From the NCBI RefSeq assembly GCF_036373705.1, contig NC_089858.1, positions 18,402,249 to 18,466,248 on the forward strand: a stretch of DNA of 64,000 bases, written 5' to 3'. Under the pieces are notes generated by a model. That model ran no database searches. It worked only from the letters and a program-made list of their open reading frames with translations, and was not told where the DNA came from. A program made the position numbers and the translations under genes. The number at the start of each line of letters is the position of its first letter. The first letter of the stretch is position 1. Shown here piece after piece: positions 25,013 to 37,000 of this stretch. Source of the DNA: Amia ocellicauda. Taxonomy: Eukaryota > Chordata > Actinopteri > Amiiformes > Amiidae.

Positions 25013-28000
25013 TCAGGGTGGGCTGCCACATGTGAGCTCCAGAAGATGGTGTAAAATAACTTTCTGCCCATACCGAACCTGCAGGGCCTGCTTCTCCCTT
25101 GTGCTCAAGCAACTGTATGCCTCCTGATCTCCCAGGACCTCCCCATCAGCCTTCAGGTCGCCGCTGTACTCCCCCAGGGTGAGCGAGACACTGTCATGCA
25201 GGAGCTTTTGCCAGGCAGAGCTCAGCTTTGGGATCCCTTCATTGGACAGAGCCAAGACCATCTTCTCTTCCTCATCCTCTTCAACCTCCTCCCAGCCCTC
25301 GTTCTCTTTAAAGTCTTCAAACTCCTCGGGGCACATGCACATGACCTGGAGGGGCACAGGCGTAGGTTTTCACATCACCAGGATATGTGAACAAAATCCC
25401 TATTCTCAATGCCCTTTTTTTTTTTTTTTTTTCTCCCTTTCTGACAACACAGTGAATCTAAAAGGTATTGTCTCTTTGACTACAGCACCAGTAAGGCAAT
25501 TCTCACCTTGAGTGTTGTATACATCTCTTCGTCAGTGAGGGACCCAGACTGGCCGAAGATGAACACACCCTCCTCTCCTACGATCTCCAGCTGGCACAGC
25601 AGGTTCCATTTCTCTGACACCAGGTGGCGCTCTGACTCATTCTGAGTAGCTGCCCAGACAGGAAAAACATGGCTGGTTAGCTTAACTGGACTCTTACCAT
25701 ACCATGGGCAGACATCTTGCAGTTTCTCAGTAATATTGTATGGACCTCCTCCCAATTATTACAACAGTTTAGTACTGCCCTCAAAATAAACTAATGCAGC
25801 ACTTTATAATTGAAACTACAGGAAAAGAAAAAATCTTCAGTGCCTGGCAGAGGCCAGTTCACCTTGCAGGGCAGCCTTGTGGACCGTTGTCATCTGGATG
25901 TCGGCTGTGTCGTTGGTGTTGTGAGGAAACGGCTCCACAAAACCGTACATGTGCAGGAGCTGCCAGTTGGCCATCTGCCCGTAGGTATTGAATATCTCCT
26001 CCCCTTTCTTAATGTGACCCACAGCCACCATTTTCAGACATTCCTGAGATGAACAGAATATAAAAAGCAGAAACTATGGATAAATAACGTGTAATAATGT
26101 GACGGCACAGCTGCTTAGTAGATCTCCCCCCCCCCCCCGGCACAATTTTAACAGCATGAAGCTGGGTGTCACTCACAGGGGTGTATTCCACATTGGTGTT
26201 GTGATTGGACACGTGGTTCAGTAGATCAGCCATGGGCACCATCATGGGGGGGTTGGGCTCCTTTTCATCTTCCTCATCATCATCCAGGGGCTCCTGAAAA
26301 CTGCAAACGAAAGCAAGGGGTCAGCAAAGCACAGTCTTTGGAAAAAAACGACAAGGATTTCGCCTGAAAACTCTTCGTTGGCAGGTTCAGTTCTTAAGTT
26401 AAATTAACTAGTTATGTAATGGTGTCTTTCTTGGTGAAGCCAGGATATTAGTGCCCTGCAGGGAAAAGCAAAAGCATTCCAATGATGCAAAGGGTAAGCA
26501 TGGCTCTACTCAAGTTGAGAAAGAAAAGCAAAAAGCACTGGTTAGATCTCACCTGGACTGCTGTGTGTAGGAAATCATCAGTCAATCATTGGAGCGCCTT
26601 ATGGAGCAACACAACGGCACAGAAACTGCAGCTGCTTGTTAGCTGACCTCCAGTAGCAAAGTGCAGAAACAAACCTGTTTCCCCAAAAACAATTGCATAA
26701 GGAATCTTTTGTGTCAAATAAATGTTTTTGTTTGATATTTTGTTTAACTGGGATGTTCACTCCTGATGTGAATGGAAAAAAAAAAGATGAGTGGGGAATT
26801 AGCGAGTATTATTTCCTCAAGTGCCTCAAATAACCAGCATCTATTTAAAAGTAGTAGATATTTTAATATCTGCCATCTTTTACCATCTGACCCCTGACCC
26901 CTCCCCTCACCTGTAAGCCATTACAAAGGCCACCAGGCTCTTGTAGAGCTGCAGGGTGTGTTTCTCGGGGTCCCACAGCTGATTGTGTGCTTGGATGAAG
27001 GGCAGGATGATGTCAGTGTACTCCTTCTGGATGTTGGTCAGGTCTCTGTCCACTGCCTCAGGGATCCCTGTACCGTGCAGCAGCCTCTCTCTCTCCTCAG
27101 CAGACCTGGGGCATCACAGAAATTCCATTTAGTCTTAAAGTGTGCAAAACTCAACTGTGCCCACACCTCTACACACAAGCAAAATGCTTCTTTGCATTCA
27201 AGGACTTCTAGTTTTAGTACAGATTTTGTTATGGTCTGCAGCTTTAGGATCAAATTATACAAAAACAGTAAACCTAAAATTAAAAAAGCTTTAGTGTAAG
27301 TGCCATGGACAATGAAAGCTTGCAACCCTCTTACCAGAACATGGGCTGATCGAGAGACTTCAAGTCTGGCCAGAGGGACAGGTAGGGTCTCCAGTGGGAG
27401 TCTGGGCTTGTGTATTCCCACATCAGCGCCAGGAGCAGAGGGACCCAGCCTGACGCGCTCTCCAGGGACTCTTTCTCTTTAGCGGGAAACGGAAGACAAC
27501 TCAGGAATAGCCATCCATTCCACTCAGCTATGCACGCCCCCCCTGCCGCAGTTTACTTTAGAAAACGTACACAATTGTGTGGCTGCTTCAGGGAAGACTG
27601 ACAAGCCTCACACCTGGTCTGAGGGCTGCCTTTGTATCGTCTGCAGGCCGGAGCCCCCCCACTCAGGATTCAAACCAGGCATCACAGGTGCTACTCTGAG
27701 CACCACACAGCTCCATCACAGAGGAGTGATAAACCCATTATGCCTAAAGACCAAATAATGTATACACTCTACTGATTTCAGTGGGGTTACATCACTGTAA
27801 CTAGCTCATGTGTACAATGATCCCCGTTACACCCTCTTACCTTTCTCCAGCACAGATTTGACCTTGCTGTTCTCTTGATACAGAAGAGCCGTCCTAGGAA
27901 TGGAGAAGATCACCTCCCCTTCATCGATCTCCTCCTTGGCTAGCATGCCGTACTTGTCCACTGTGCCCTCCTTGCTCACATAGACCTGGGACAGAGCACA

Positions 28001-29660
28001 GCATCCATTAGACAGTGCTGCTTGCTTTCACAGGCACGGCCCTTCCTGCACATGCAAGCAAGGGTGCTAAAGCTGGCCGAATAAAGACTTTGGTTCACGG
28101 AGGTGTAGTGTAGAGAGGATTGAGGATGAAGGGCAACTCCCTGTCCTTTTTCCTCCTCCTTACCTTTGCGCTGAGATTGAGGCCGATTTCCTCACACCAA
28201 CTGAGAAAGCTCTGGAGAGGTTCATCTGTAGAGGTCTCAACACCCTGGCCAGCCTCCATCTGCAACACAAGGTCATCATCCTCAGACCAGAGCCCATTTG
28301 CCACCTCCCTACAACCAGGGCATTGGGCATCATAACAACCAGGCTGCACAGAACAAACAGGGCCATGTTCCTCTACATCAGGGGTTCCCAACCCGGCCCT
28401 GGAGGCCCCCCTGCCCTGCTGGTTTTTGATCCAACCGAAATCTGAATTGCTTAATTGATTCCTTAATTGAACTAACAATGCAATATGAGGCTCAATTATA
28501 TAATTAAGAGCTCAGTTGGAACAAAAAACAGCAAGGCAGGGGGGCCTCTAGGACCAGGTTGGGAACCCCTGCTCTACATGTTTTGTTACAAAGTATAAAA
28601 AAGGAAACGCCTGATTTTACAAAATGAAAACGAATCCACTATAAACTGCTTACATTTAACATAATGAAATAATATTATACTATGATACTCCTAGAGTAGG
28701 TTCAGGTTTAAATCAGCTGCAATCCAACACATATAAAGCATGATTTACTTATTTTTAAGTGTCCAGAAACACAGCAATACAAATCCAAAAGTGAAGGTAT
28801 ACTGGGTATGTTCCTTTCAATGTGTACTTAATTATGGCAAACCTTTAACATTTAACATTTTGTATATCAACAATATAATTGTTGATGTCATTGTTGATAC
28901 CAATAATTTAATGATTAAATATTAAAAACGACTTGCCCTACTGAAAATGCATGCCATTAAAGAAGCGTGCCGGTGCTCGCTTGCTGCGCTCGTGTTCTCA
29001 TTTGTTGAGGCTGCAGAAAAGCGGAAGTAATGCGAGTGTTGTGTTTCCGGCAAAGTGCTGAGGATCCAGGCGTTACAAGTTAACTGACCAAGAGCAACAG
29101 CATCATTTTTATTACAAAATAGTTATTTAGTAGCAGATGCCCTTACCCAGGAAGACAAAGTACTCGCTATAAATATTTTCAAAGAGTACAGTAAATACAA
29201 TCAGTGCAAAATACAATAATCATATAGCCTAGTAGTACTTACAATTAGCTATCTATTGCAGAAGTATACAGTCCAAGGTATGTGCAAAGGGGTGGGGTAG
29301 ACAATAGCAGTGGTAATAAAATGAAACTCGGATGTATTCATTGGTCACAGACTGGTATATAGTACACTAGAGTTTAGTTTGGCGTTTTATAGGAAACAAA
29401 CAAACCGACACATTTATCATAAACATGAACACTTCGCATGCCACTGGAATTACCTAACAAAGAAAGCCCCTGAAAGCGATGTGTGGGACGTTAAAACCCG
29501 CTGGACCTGTCTTGAAATGGGGCCAAGCTAACATGTGCAAGACAGATGCAGATACAGTATGATAAATGGCCGTTAAACCGCGCGTCTTTAAAACCAGGTA
29601 AAGGCGCAGAACAAAGGAATCGCAGTTTCAAACCTTGGGTCTTTTTGCGTCGGATGCCAT
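25013..29660 (-). CDS. SETD6: N-lysine methyltransferase SETD6
   Basis: Protein lysine monomethyltransferase, nuclear; the human enzyme is known for RelA methylation. Nine coding exons in transcript order: 29634-29660, 28164-28259, 27841-27985, 27335-27470, 26911-27105, 26177-26300, 25863-26043, 25507-25649, 25013-25345. They sum to 1,380 nt (459 residues plus TGA) with all phases joining; human is about 473. The first exon encodes only MASDAKRPK, matching the human start MATQAKRPR, and its donor (AAG then GTTTGA) is weak. SET-domain marks include KYGMLAKEE near the start of the domain, the NH pair in [11 protein letters not shown], and [14 protein letters not shown] with HMYGFVEP near its end. 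The C-terminal Rubisco-LSMT-type substrate-binding part ends [17 protein letters not shown], like human. An acidic run (EEVEEDEEE) lies in the last exon. Convergent with CNOT1, as in human. Confidence 0.96.
28379..28571. mobile_element. hAT-type MITE in SETD6 intron 1
   Basis: A 193-bp non-autonomous element with long inverted ends (CAGGGGTTCCCAAC on the left and its complement on the right) and a perfect 8-bp target duplication, CTCTACAT, at 28371-28378 and 28572-28579. The arms pair for about 60 bp with mismatches. A short stretch resembling its inner part recurs near 54,685-54,730. Confidence 0.88.
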
Positions 29661-29934
29661 CGTCTCTGGTGACAGCTTCGTGCGTAGTATACCGTATGAT
29701 TTATATAGGTGTATTTTTATTCTCCATCATACTCAATCCATAGCTGTTCTAAATGACATTGTTGACAAGGGCTGCTTTCCTACGCCACGTGTTTTTGCAC
29801 GCAGTGTGTCACACCGCCAGTTCTACTTCCTGGTGCAGTGGGCGGAGCTCCGCAGTCTTGTAGCCAATCCAGTCGCTACTGTTTCTCTCCGTAAACCCGC
29901 TCCCTGCTGAGAGCGCTGACTCGGGCTGGAGGAG
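29661..29934. promoter_or_regulatory. SETD6: SETD6 promoter, possibly bidirectional
   Basis: The interval upstream of the SETD6 start codon becomes GC-rich. It holds a GC box (GGGCGG, 29840-29845), a plus-strand CCAAT box (29864-29868) and an ETS-like ACTTCC near 29,824. There is no TATA box close to the start. Box spacing fits a housekeeping promoter that could fire both ways. Start sites are inferred, not seen. Confidence 0.5.
29820..29934 (+). other. Possible divergent non-coding first exon
   Basis: GC-rich plus-strand sequence ending in a strong splice donor (GGAG then GTGAGT at 29935). It faces away from SETD6. No protein-coding exon follows on this strand, because the next genes are P450s on the minus strand. 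It could be the first exon of a divergent long non-coding RNA or a chance donor. Confidence 0.25.
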
Positions 29935-30792
29935 GTGAGTGAAGTGCTTGGAAGTACCTCTGCTGTACAGAAAACCAGAGTTTCTGGTTTGCAAGATGTA
30001 ATGTACTTTCTCTGTCATCCCAAAAATTCAATTGCTGATATCAAGAATTCAGTTTTTAATATCAGCAATTACATTTTTGATTTCAAAATTAGAATTGTTG
30101 ATCTCATGAATTTGACGATTAAATGTTTGAACGGCCTGCCATAATACGGTGACGCTTTAACTAGGTTGCTATGTCAGAATGACTACCTTAGCACTATATT
30201 TCAAATATAATATTACAATAATGTGGCTTACTTGTTGCCCCTTTCAATTGAGAATGTGGGTAACAAAGCCATTTCGAAATTGAATGAAACGTCTGCAATG
30301 TGATTAAGTTGTAGAGCATTTCTAGGTCATACAATTTGATATAGGGGAAACAACTGTCCTGGGAATTGACATTTCGACTAAATGGAGGAAAATATATACT
30401 ACTGAAATGTGGTTTATTTTCATCAGTAAAACTTGGACACATTGTTTTGTATTGAAACCTTCTGTAACTGTGTTTTATTGTAGTAAAAAAAATGCTCAAC
30501 AAGAATTTTAAAATGAAACCCCAAAATAAACTAAATGTCTTATAACCGTAAGTATCTAAATGCATGTAAATGTAAACAGACCAAAATACAGCTAAGTACT
30601 CCTAATTACAGTACTGATAGGCTAGGATACATAATAGTTTTACTGTAATTCACCTAACATTGCAAAGCTCCAAAACAATTTTATTTTTGACAATTACTGA
30701 TTTTCCTTATCTCTAGTTCTATTGACAATACATAGACAAATCTATTTTAAAGCACTAAATGCTATAAAGTTAGAAAGTACAGCTTTGGGGCT
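29935..30792. other. Intergenic, nothing recognised
   Basis: AT-rich DNA between the SETD6 promoter and the 3' end of CYP-A. No gene, no transposon ends and no strong secondary structure were seen. A minus-strand poly(A) signal for CYP-A should lie here; TTTATT (minus-strand AATAAA) occurs near 30680, which is plausible. Confidence 0.5.
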
Positions 30793-33496
30793 TCACCCAG
30801 ACTGCTGTCCTCTGAGCCTCACTCCCAGTCGGTAGGGTTTGGGTCCCTGGACGATTCCGTAGTGAGGTGTGAGGTCGGGCTCCCCGCCGTCCTGGGGCCA
30901 GTGGAACTGGAAGCGGCGCAGCAGCGTCACCAAGAACAAGAAGAGCTCCATGCGTGCCAGCCCCTCACCCAGACACATCCGCGGGCCTGCAAGACAGGAG
31001 GGGCAAACTGTGCTGTGATCTCCAGCCCTAACTGAAACCCTGTCCCCTGTGCTCTGGTGGCTGGAGTTAGCATGTATGTAGCTAGCATGTAGTCTGGTGC
31101 ACTTTGACAGACATGGAACTCAGAGAACTCTGCAACCCCCAGTCTGCCTTTCAGTCTCTTTGTCTCCTACATTTGAACCACAACACTAACTTACCCAGGG
31201 AGAAGGGCATGAAGGCCTCTGGCTTCACAAACTCCCCCTCCTCGTTCAGAAAGTTGGAGGGGTTGAAGTCCTGTGGGAACATCCATTGGCCCTCCTCATG
31301 CAGCACGGAAGACAGGTTGGGGATGATAGTGGTGCCCTGCGTTGGGCCAGGGAAAAGGAGCACCAAAATGATGTTGCTATATTAAATATGAATTGATTGA
31401 ATACCTGTAAACTGTACATTGAGGCAGCTGGTTGAAGACATGCCTTCTGTCTTACCTTTGGAATGCTGTAGCCCAGCACCTGTGTGTCCTGAGTGGTGGC
31501 GTGGAAGACACTGAGAGGGACGACACTTCCATAGCGCTGTGTTTCGTGGATCACAGCTTGGACATAGGGCATCCTATGCCTGTCCTCATAGCAAACCTGC
31601 TCATTCCCTCTAAGGACAGTGTCAATCTCCTGGTGGCACCGCGCTGAGGAGAAGAGGGCCCACTGTCAGCACAACATACTACCCTAGAGTGGCCACTTAC
31701 TCGTGTCTGTGCTTAGCAGCTAATGCCTTGGCCTGCTAGGGGTTCTGTAGCATTGGATTTTTTAATCAGTAGAAGACTAATGATGAGAGATGTTATTAAT
31801 GGTGATCTGTCTTATCCCAATATTTTGAGTCGATCAGAAGCTCCAAAATATGCAGAAGCCTCATGTCTATAAGCTTTGAAAATATTCAACTCCAATCACT
31901 GCAGTGAAAGACAGAGCTTCTGTGTAAAAATGTGTATTAAAAGATGGTTATTGTGCCTCAAGAGGAGGTTTACTGACCTTGCACATCTGGATGCATCATG
32001 AGCTGCAAGAGGCCCACGCGGAGAGTAGTGGAGCTGGTGTCTGTTCCGGCAATAAAGAGATCCAACAAGAAGACCATCATGAAGCCTTCATCAAAGGAGG
32101 AGCCATCATTACCTCTCTGACAGCAAAGAGACAGAAAAATCACAAGATGTCTAGAGAAAGGAACATTCACTTTGGTCCACAAGTTGACCAGACCTGTGAC
32201 ATGTACCTTATTTTCTCTGCTGTGATTTGTTCACTGATCTCATTGTACTTCTGCATCTACAGCAGTTTTTTCAACTTTGTATACTATGGCTTCTATGATT
32301 TCTGGGTTCTCAATGATGTCTTAGGAGCTTCAGCAATATGATTAACCCCTCACCCAAGAACAAGGAACCCTCTTGTAACAAGTTCTTCTTTTTACCCATG
32401 GACAACATACCTTTCCATAGTTAGTTGTGGTGTTAAAGAGATATAGTACCTTGTCAATTTCATTGAGATAGCAGTCAATGATGTCCCGTGGCTGTCCTGG
32501 GACCCGTGTCTCCTTGTGCTCAGCCACTTTAGTTAGGAAAAATGCCTTTACGTTGTCTCTGTTTTCAAAGGCTTTCCGGAAAGGCAGAGGCAAGCTCCTA
32601 ATTAGGGGTATGGTATCGTAGAGCTATGAGTAAGAAACAAACAATTTTTGTTTTTAATGCCTCCATTAGTTTTCTATTGGATTACATATTCTTACAATGG
32701 CACACCAAGCTTCAACCCTACAGAGTTACCCCCACCTATCATATAAATATAATGACAAGATTTCCAGCAGCCAAACCACAGCCATTCGTGCTGTTTCCAT
32801 TATCATAACACTCTGTCTCAGATGTCCCTTTTCCACTGGCACATCTGACCCAACCCGGAACTAAGCCGAGCTTCCCTGGTATGGGTCTGGTGTTTTTCCA
32901 CTGCAATACCTGAGCTGAGGTAAATGACATCACACGCTGTGGACGTTGAGAATTGCATGCATGACATCAGAACATAAGAAAGTTTACAAACGAGAGGAGG
33001 CCATTCAACCCAACGTGCTCGTTTGGTATCCATTAGGGCTGTGCGATATGACGATATATATCGTATGAAGATAGAAAAACGTCTATCATTTCATATTATG
33101 CTATATCGTTTATATCGTGGTGTCGCAAATTGCAATCTTTACGGCAGTATTTTTCGTCATTAGGACGTTTTGCGTTCTTCCCGGTTCTTCCACACGTGTC
33201 GGATGCGGCAAGAAATGTCCGTCAGAAACACAGAGACATGAGGAGAGAGAACTGCACACGGAGTAACTAACACAACCAAGAGATTTTAATGCGCAAGCGC
33301 ACACGGTCCGGCCCGCTCTCGTCGCCGGACTGAACTGGATCTGCAAGCACCTCCACCCCCGCTAATTTAAACTGATATAATTTGTATAAAAATAATAATA
33401 ACGTTTGTTTGCATTTTAATAAATTGGAAAGCAATGCAAACACATGCAGAAAGTATCATTTTCTTTTTGTTAAGATGGTGACGTGGTTCAACAGTT

Positions 33497-33532
<36 letters not shown>

Positions 33533-34016
33533 TAATTATTATAACTATTTTGTATTAACAACGTGCTGTACTTGTAAGTAGAATCGAAACGCGAAATGTC
33601 TCTGTCTAGTAGATGTTAATGCGCCACTATAAACCCGGCTGTGCTAAATCTACCTGAATCTGCACCTTACAGCGCATGTGCTGCGTGATCACTATTACTG
33701 GTGTGATTGGTGTTGTGTGACAGTAAATCATACTGTGTGTATGTATAGATGTGCTCTGAGGAAGAGAAGTCGAAACGCGTAAGCATTATGATGTTCACTT
33801 TTTCTCTAATAAATCATTTTTGAGACATCGGTGAATATGGACTGTTTTTAGACGGGAACTGCTGTACCATTCTAATATAATACGGATAATTGTTCTATAT
33901 AAAATCCCTTGGATAAGGCACCCCGCATTTAAGATTTATTAAAACTATTGTAACGCCAACTATTTTTAAACTTATGTATATATGTATATAATTTTTTTAA
34001 CTTATGTACATATGTG

Positions 34017-34092
<76 letters not shown>

Positions 34093-37000
34093 ATAACACA
34101 TGTAATAGTAATCACACAACACTTGCCCTGTAATGTGTTGCATTCTGCATATATTTACCATGACAGCCTGCATATAGTATTTGTTAGTTTTGCTTATTGA
34201 AGGATTAACGAAATACTTGTAGTTTGAATGTCTTTGGTCTTATTTTGATAAAATTTGATTGGATAAAAACAAGAAATATTGGGATATACACTCACCTAAA
34301 GGATTATTAGGAACACCATACTAATACTGTGTTTGACCCCCTTTCGCCTTCAGAACTGCCTTAATTCTACGTGGCATTGATTCAACAAGGTGCTGAAAGC
34401 ATTCTTTAGAAATGTTGGCCCATATTGATAGGATAGCATCTTGCAGTTGTTTAATATCATGTTCATATTAATGTAACCTGCAGAGCACTGTAATTCAGCT
34501 GCTCAGATAACACAGCACCAGACTGATGTAGATCATGTCATTTACCAAGAGGCAAATGGAGGGGCATTGTATTCAAAGAGCATGTGATGTCCCAGTTTAA
34601 GTTTAGGAAAGAAACGCACACATACATACATACATACATGCACACATACACACATACACACTATATACACTCACCTAAGGGATTATTAGGAACACCATAC
34701 TAATACTGTGTTTGACCCCTTTCGCCTTCAGAACTGCCTTAATTCTACGTGGCATTGATTCAACAAGGTGCTGAAAGCATTCTTTAGAAATGTTGGCCCA
34801 TATTGATAGGATAGCATCTTGCAGTTGATGGAGATTTGTGGGATGCACATCCAGGGCACGAAGCTCCCGTTCCACCACATCCCAAAGATGCTCTATTGGG
34901 TTGAGATCTGGTGACTGTGGGGGCCAGTTTAGTACAGTGAACTCATTGTCATGTTCAAGAAACCAATTTGAAATGATTCGACCTTTGTGACATGGTGCAT
35001 TATCCTGCTGGAAGTAGCCATCAGAGGATGGGTACATGGTGGTCATAAAGGGATGGTCATGGTCAGAAACAATGCTCAGGTAGGCCGTGGCATTTAAACG
35101 ATGCCCAATTGGCACTAAGGGGCCTAAAGTGTGCCAAGAAAACATCCCCCACACCATTACACCACCACCAGCAGCCTGCACAGTGGTAACAAGGCATGAT
35201 GGATCCATGTTCTCATTCTGTTTATGCCAAATTCTGACTCTACCATCTGAATGTCTTAACAGAAATCGAGACTCATCAGACCAGGCAAAATTTTTCCAGT
35301 CTTCAACTGTCCAATTTTGGTGAGCTTGTGCAAATTGTAGCCTCTTTTTCCTATTTGTAGAGGAGACGAGTGGTACCCGGTGGGGTCTTCTGCTGTTGTA
35401 GCCCATCCGCCTCAAGGTTGTACGTGTTGTGGCTTCACAAATGCTTTGCTGCATACCTCGGTTGTAACGAGTGGTTATTTCAGTCAAAGTTGCTCTTCTA
35501 TCAGCTTGAATCAGTCGGCCCATTCTCCTCTGACCTCTAGCATCAACAAGGCATTTTCGCCCACAGGACTGCCGCATACTGGATGTTTTTCCCTTTTCAC
35601 ACCATTCTTTGTAAACCCTAGAAATGGTTGTGCGTGAAAATCCCAGTAACTGAGCAGATTGTGAAATACTCAGACCGGCCCGTCTGGCACCAACAACCAT
35701 GCCACGCTCAAAATTGCTTAAATCACCTTTCTTTCCCATTCAGACATTCAGTTTGGAGTTCAGGAGATTGTCTTGACCAGGACCACACCCCTAAATGCAT
35801 TGAAGCAACTGCCATGTGATTGGTTGGTTAGATAATTGCATTAATGAGAAATTGAACAGGTGTTCCTAATAATCCTTTAGGTGAGTGTATATCGTGTATC
35901 ACCCAAGCTTCCAAAATTATCGAGATATTATTCATATCGCCCAGCCCTAGTGTCCTTTAATAACTAAGTGATCCAAGGATCCTATCCAATCTATTTTTAA
36001 ATGTTCCCAAATTTTCAGCTTCAAACACATCGCTGGGGAGTTTGTTCAGATTGTGAGACTCTCTGTGTAAAGAAGTGTCTCCTGTTTTCTGTCTTGAATG
36101 CCTTGAAGCACAATTTCCATTTGTGTCCCCGGGTCCATGTGTCCCTGCTGATCTGGAAAAGCTCCTCTGGTTTGATGTGGTCGATGCCTTTCATGATTTT
36201 GAAGACTTGAATCAAGTCCCCACGTAGTCTCCTCTGTTCCAGGGTGAAAAGGTTCTGTTCCCTCAGTCTTTCTAAGTAGGATATATACCTTAACACTCTG
36301 TTTGCCTTTTTTATTGCTTCCCCACAGTGTTTGGATGGAGAAAGTGAGGAGTCCACATAGACTCCTAGGTCTTTATCATGCGTTAATTCATCTAGTTGTA
36401 TTCCTCCCATAGTGTAATTATAGTGGACATTTTTGTTACCTGCTTATAATACCTTGCACTTGTCCACATTTAATTTCATCTGCCAGGTGTCGGCCCACAA
36501 CTGAATATTATCTAAGTCCCTTTGAATAGCCTGTGCTACCGAGATTGTATCTGCTGAGCCGCCTATTTTAGTACCATCTGCAAATTTGTAAAGTTTGCTA
36601 CCTGTTCCAGAGTTCAAATCATGAATATAGATTAGAAAAAGTAAAGGCCCTAGTACTGATCCCTGTGGAACTCCACTAACAACCTCACTCCTGTTTCCTA
36701 TACATCAACCAGTTCATAATCCATCTACTTACATTACCCTGAATGCCTACAGCTTCCAATTTGAGGATCAGTCTTTGCTGTGGAAACTCTTTGCATTAGT
36801 TTTAGCTCCAAGAGCTATGTTTCTTTCTATTTACTTCTTTGCTTTCCTGATCCCTTTCTTAACATCTATTTGCAGCTCAACATATTCTTTGTATTTTGTT
36901 TAATCTCTATCCCTATTGTATGTGCTATACAACATTTTCTTTCTTTTGATATTTTTTAGCATACTTCTATTAAACCATTTTGGCCAATATTTTTTGGTCC

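Larger units (their letters stand above)
33034..35949. mobile_element. hAT-like element inserted in the CR1-like LINE
   Basis: Inverted ends TAGGGCTGTGCGATATGAC (left) and, reversed, TAGGGCTGGGCGATATGAAT (right). Flanks GTATCCAT and GTGTCCTT agree at 6 of 8 bases, as expected for a decayed 8-bp duplication. The LINE resumes directly on both sides. The interior holds an ATT microsatellite, a TA microsatellite and two pieces of the Tc1-A family; no hAT transposase is visible. Confidence 0.65.

Noticed and set aside
25013-25357. Open frames on the plus strand opposite SETD6 exons
   Set aside because: They mirror conserved minus-strand coding exons; no splice sites or homology on the plus strand.
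33499-33535. ATT repeat considered as a CRISPR-like or regulatory array
   Set aside because: Simple trinucleotide microsatellite without spacers.
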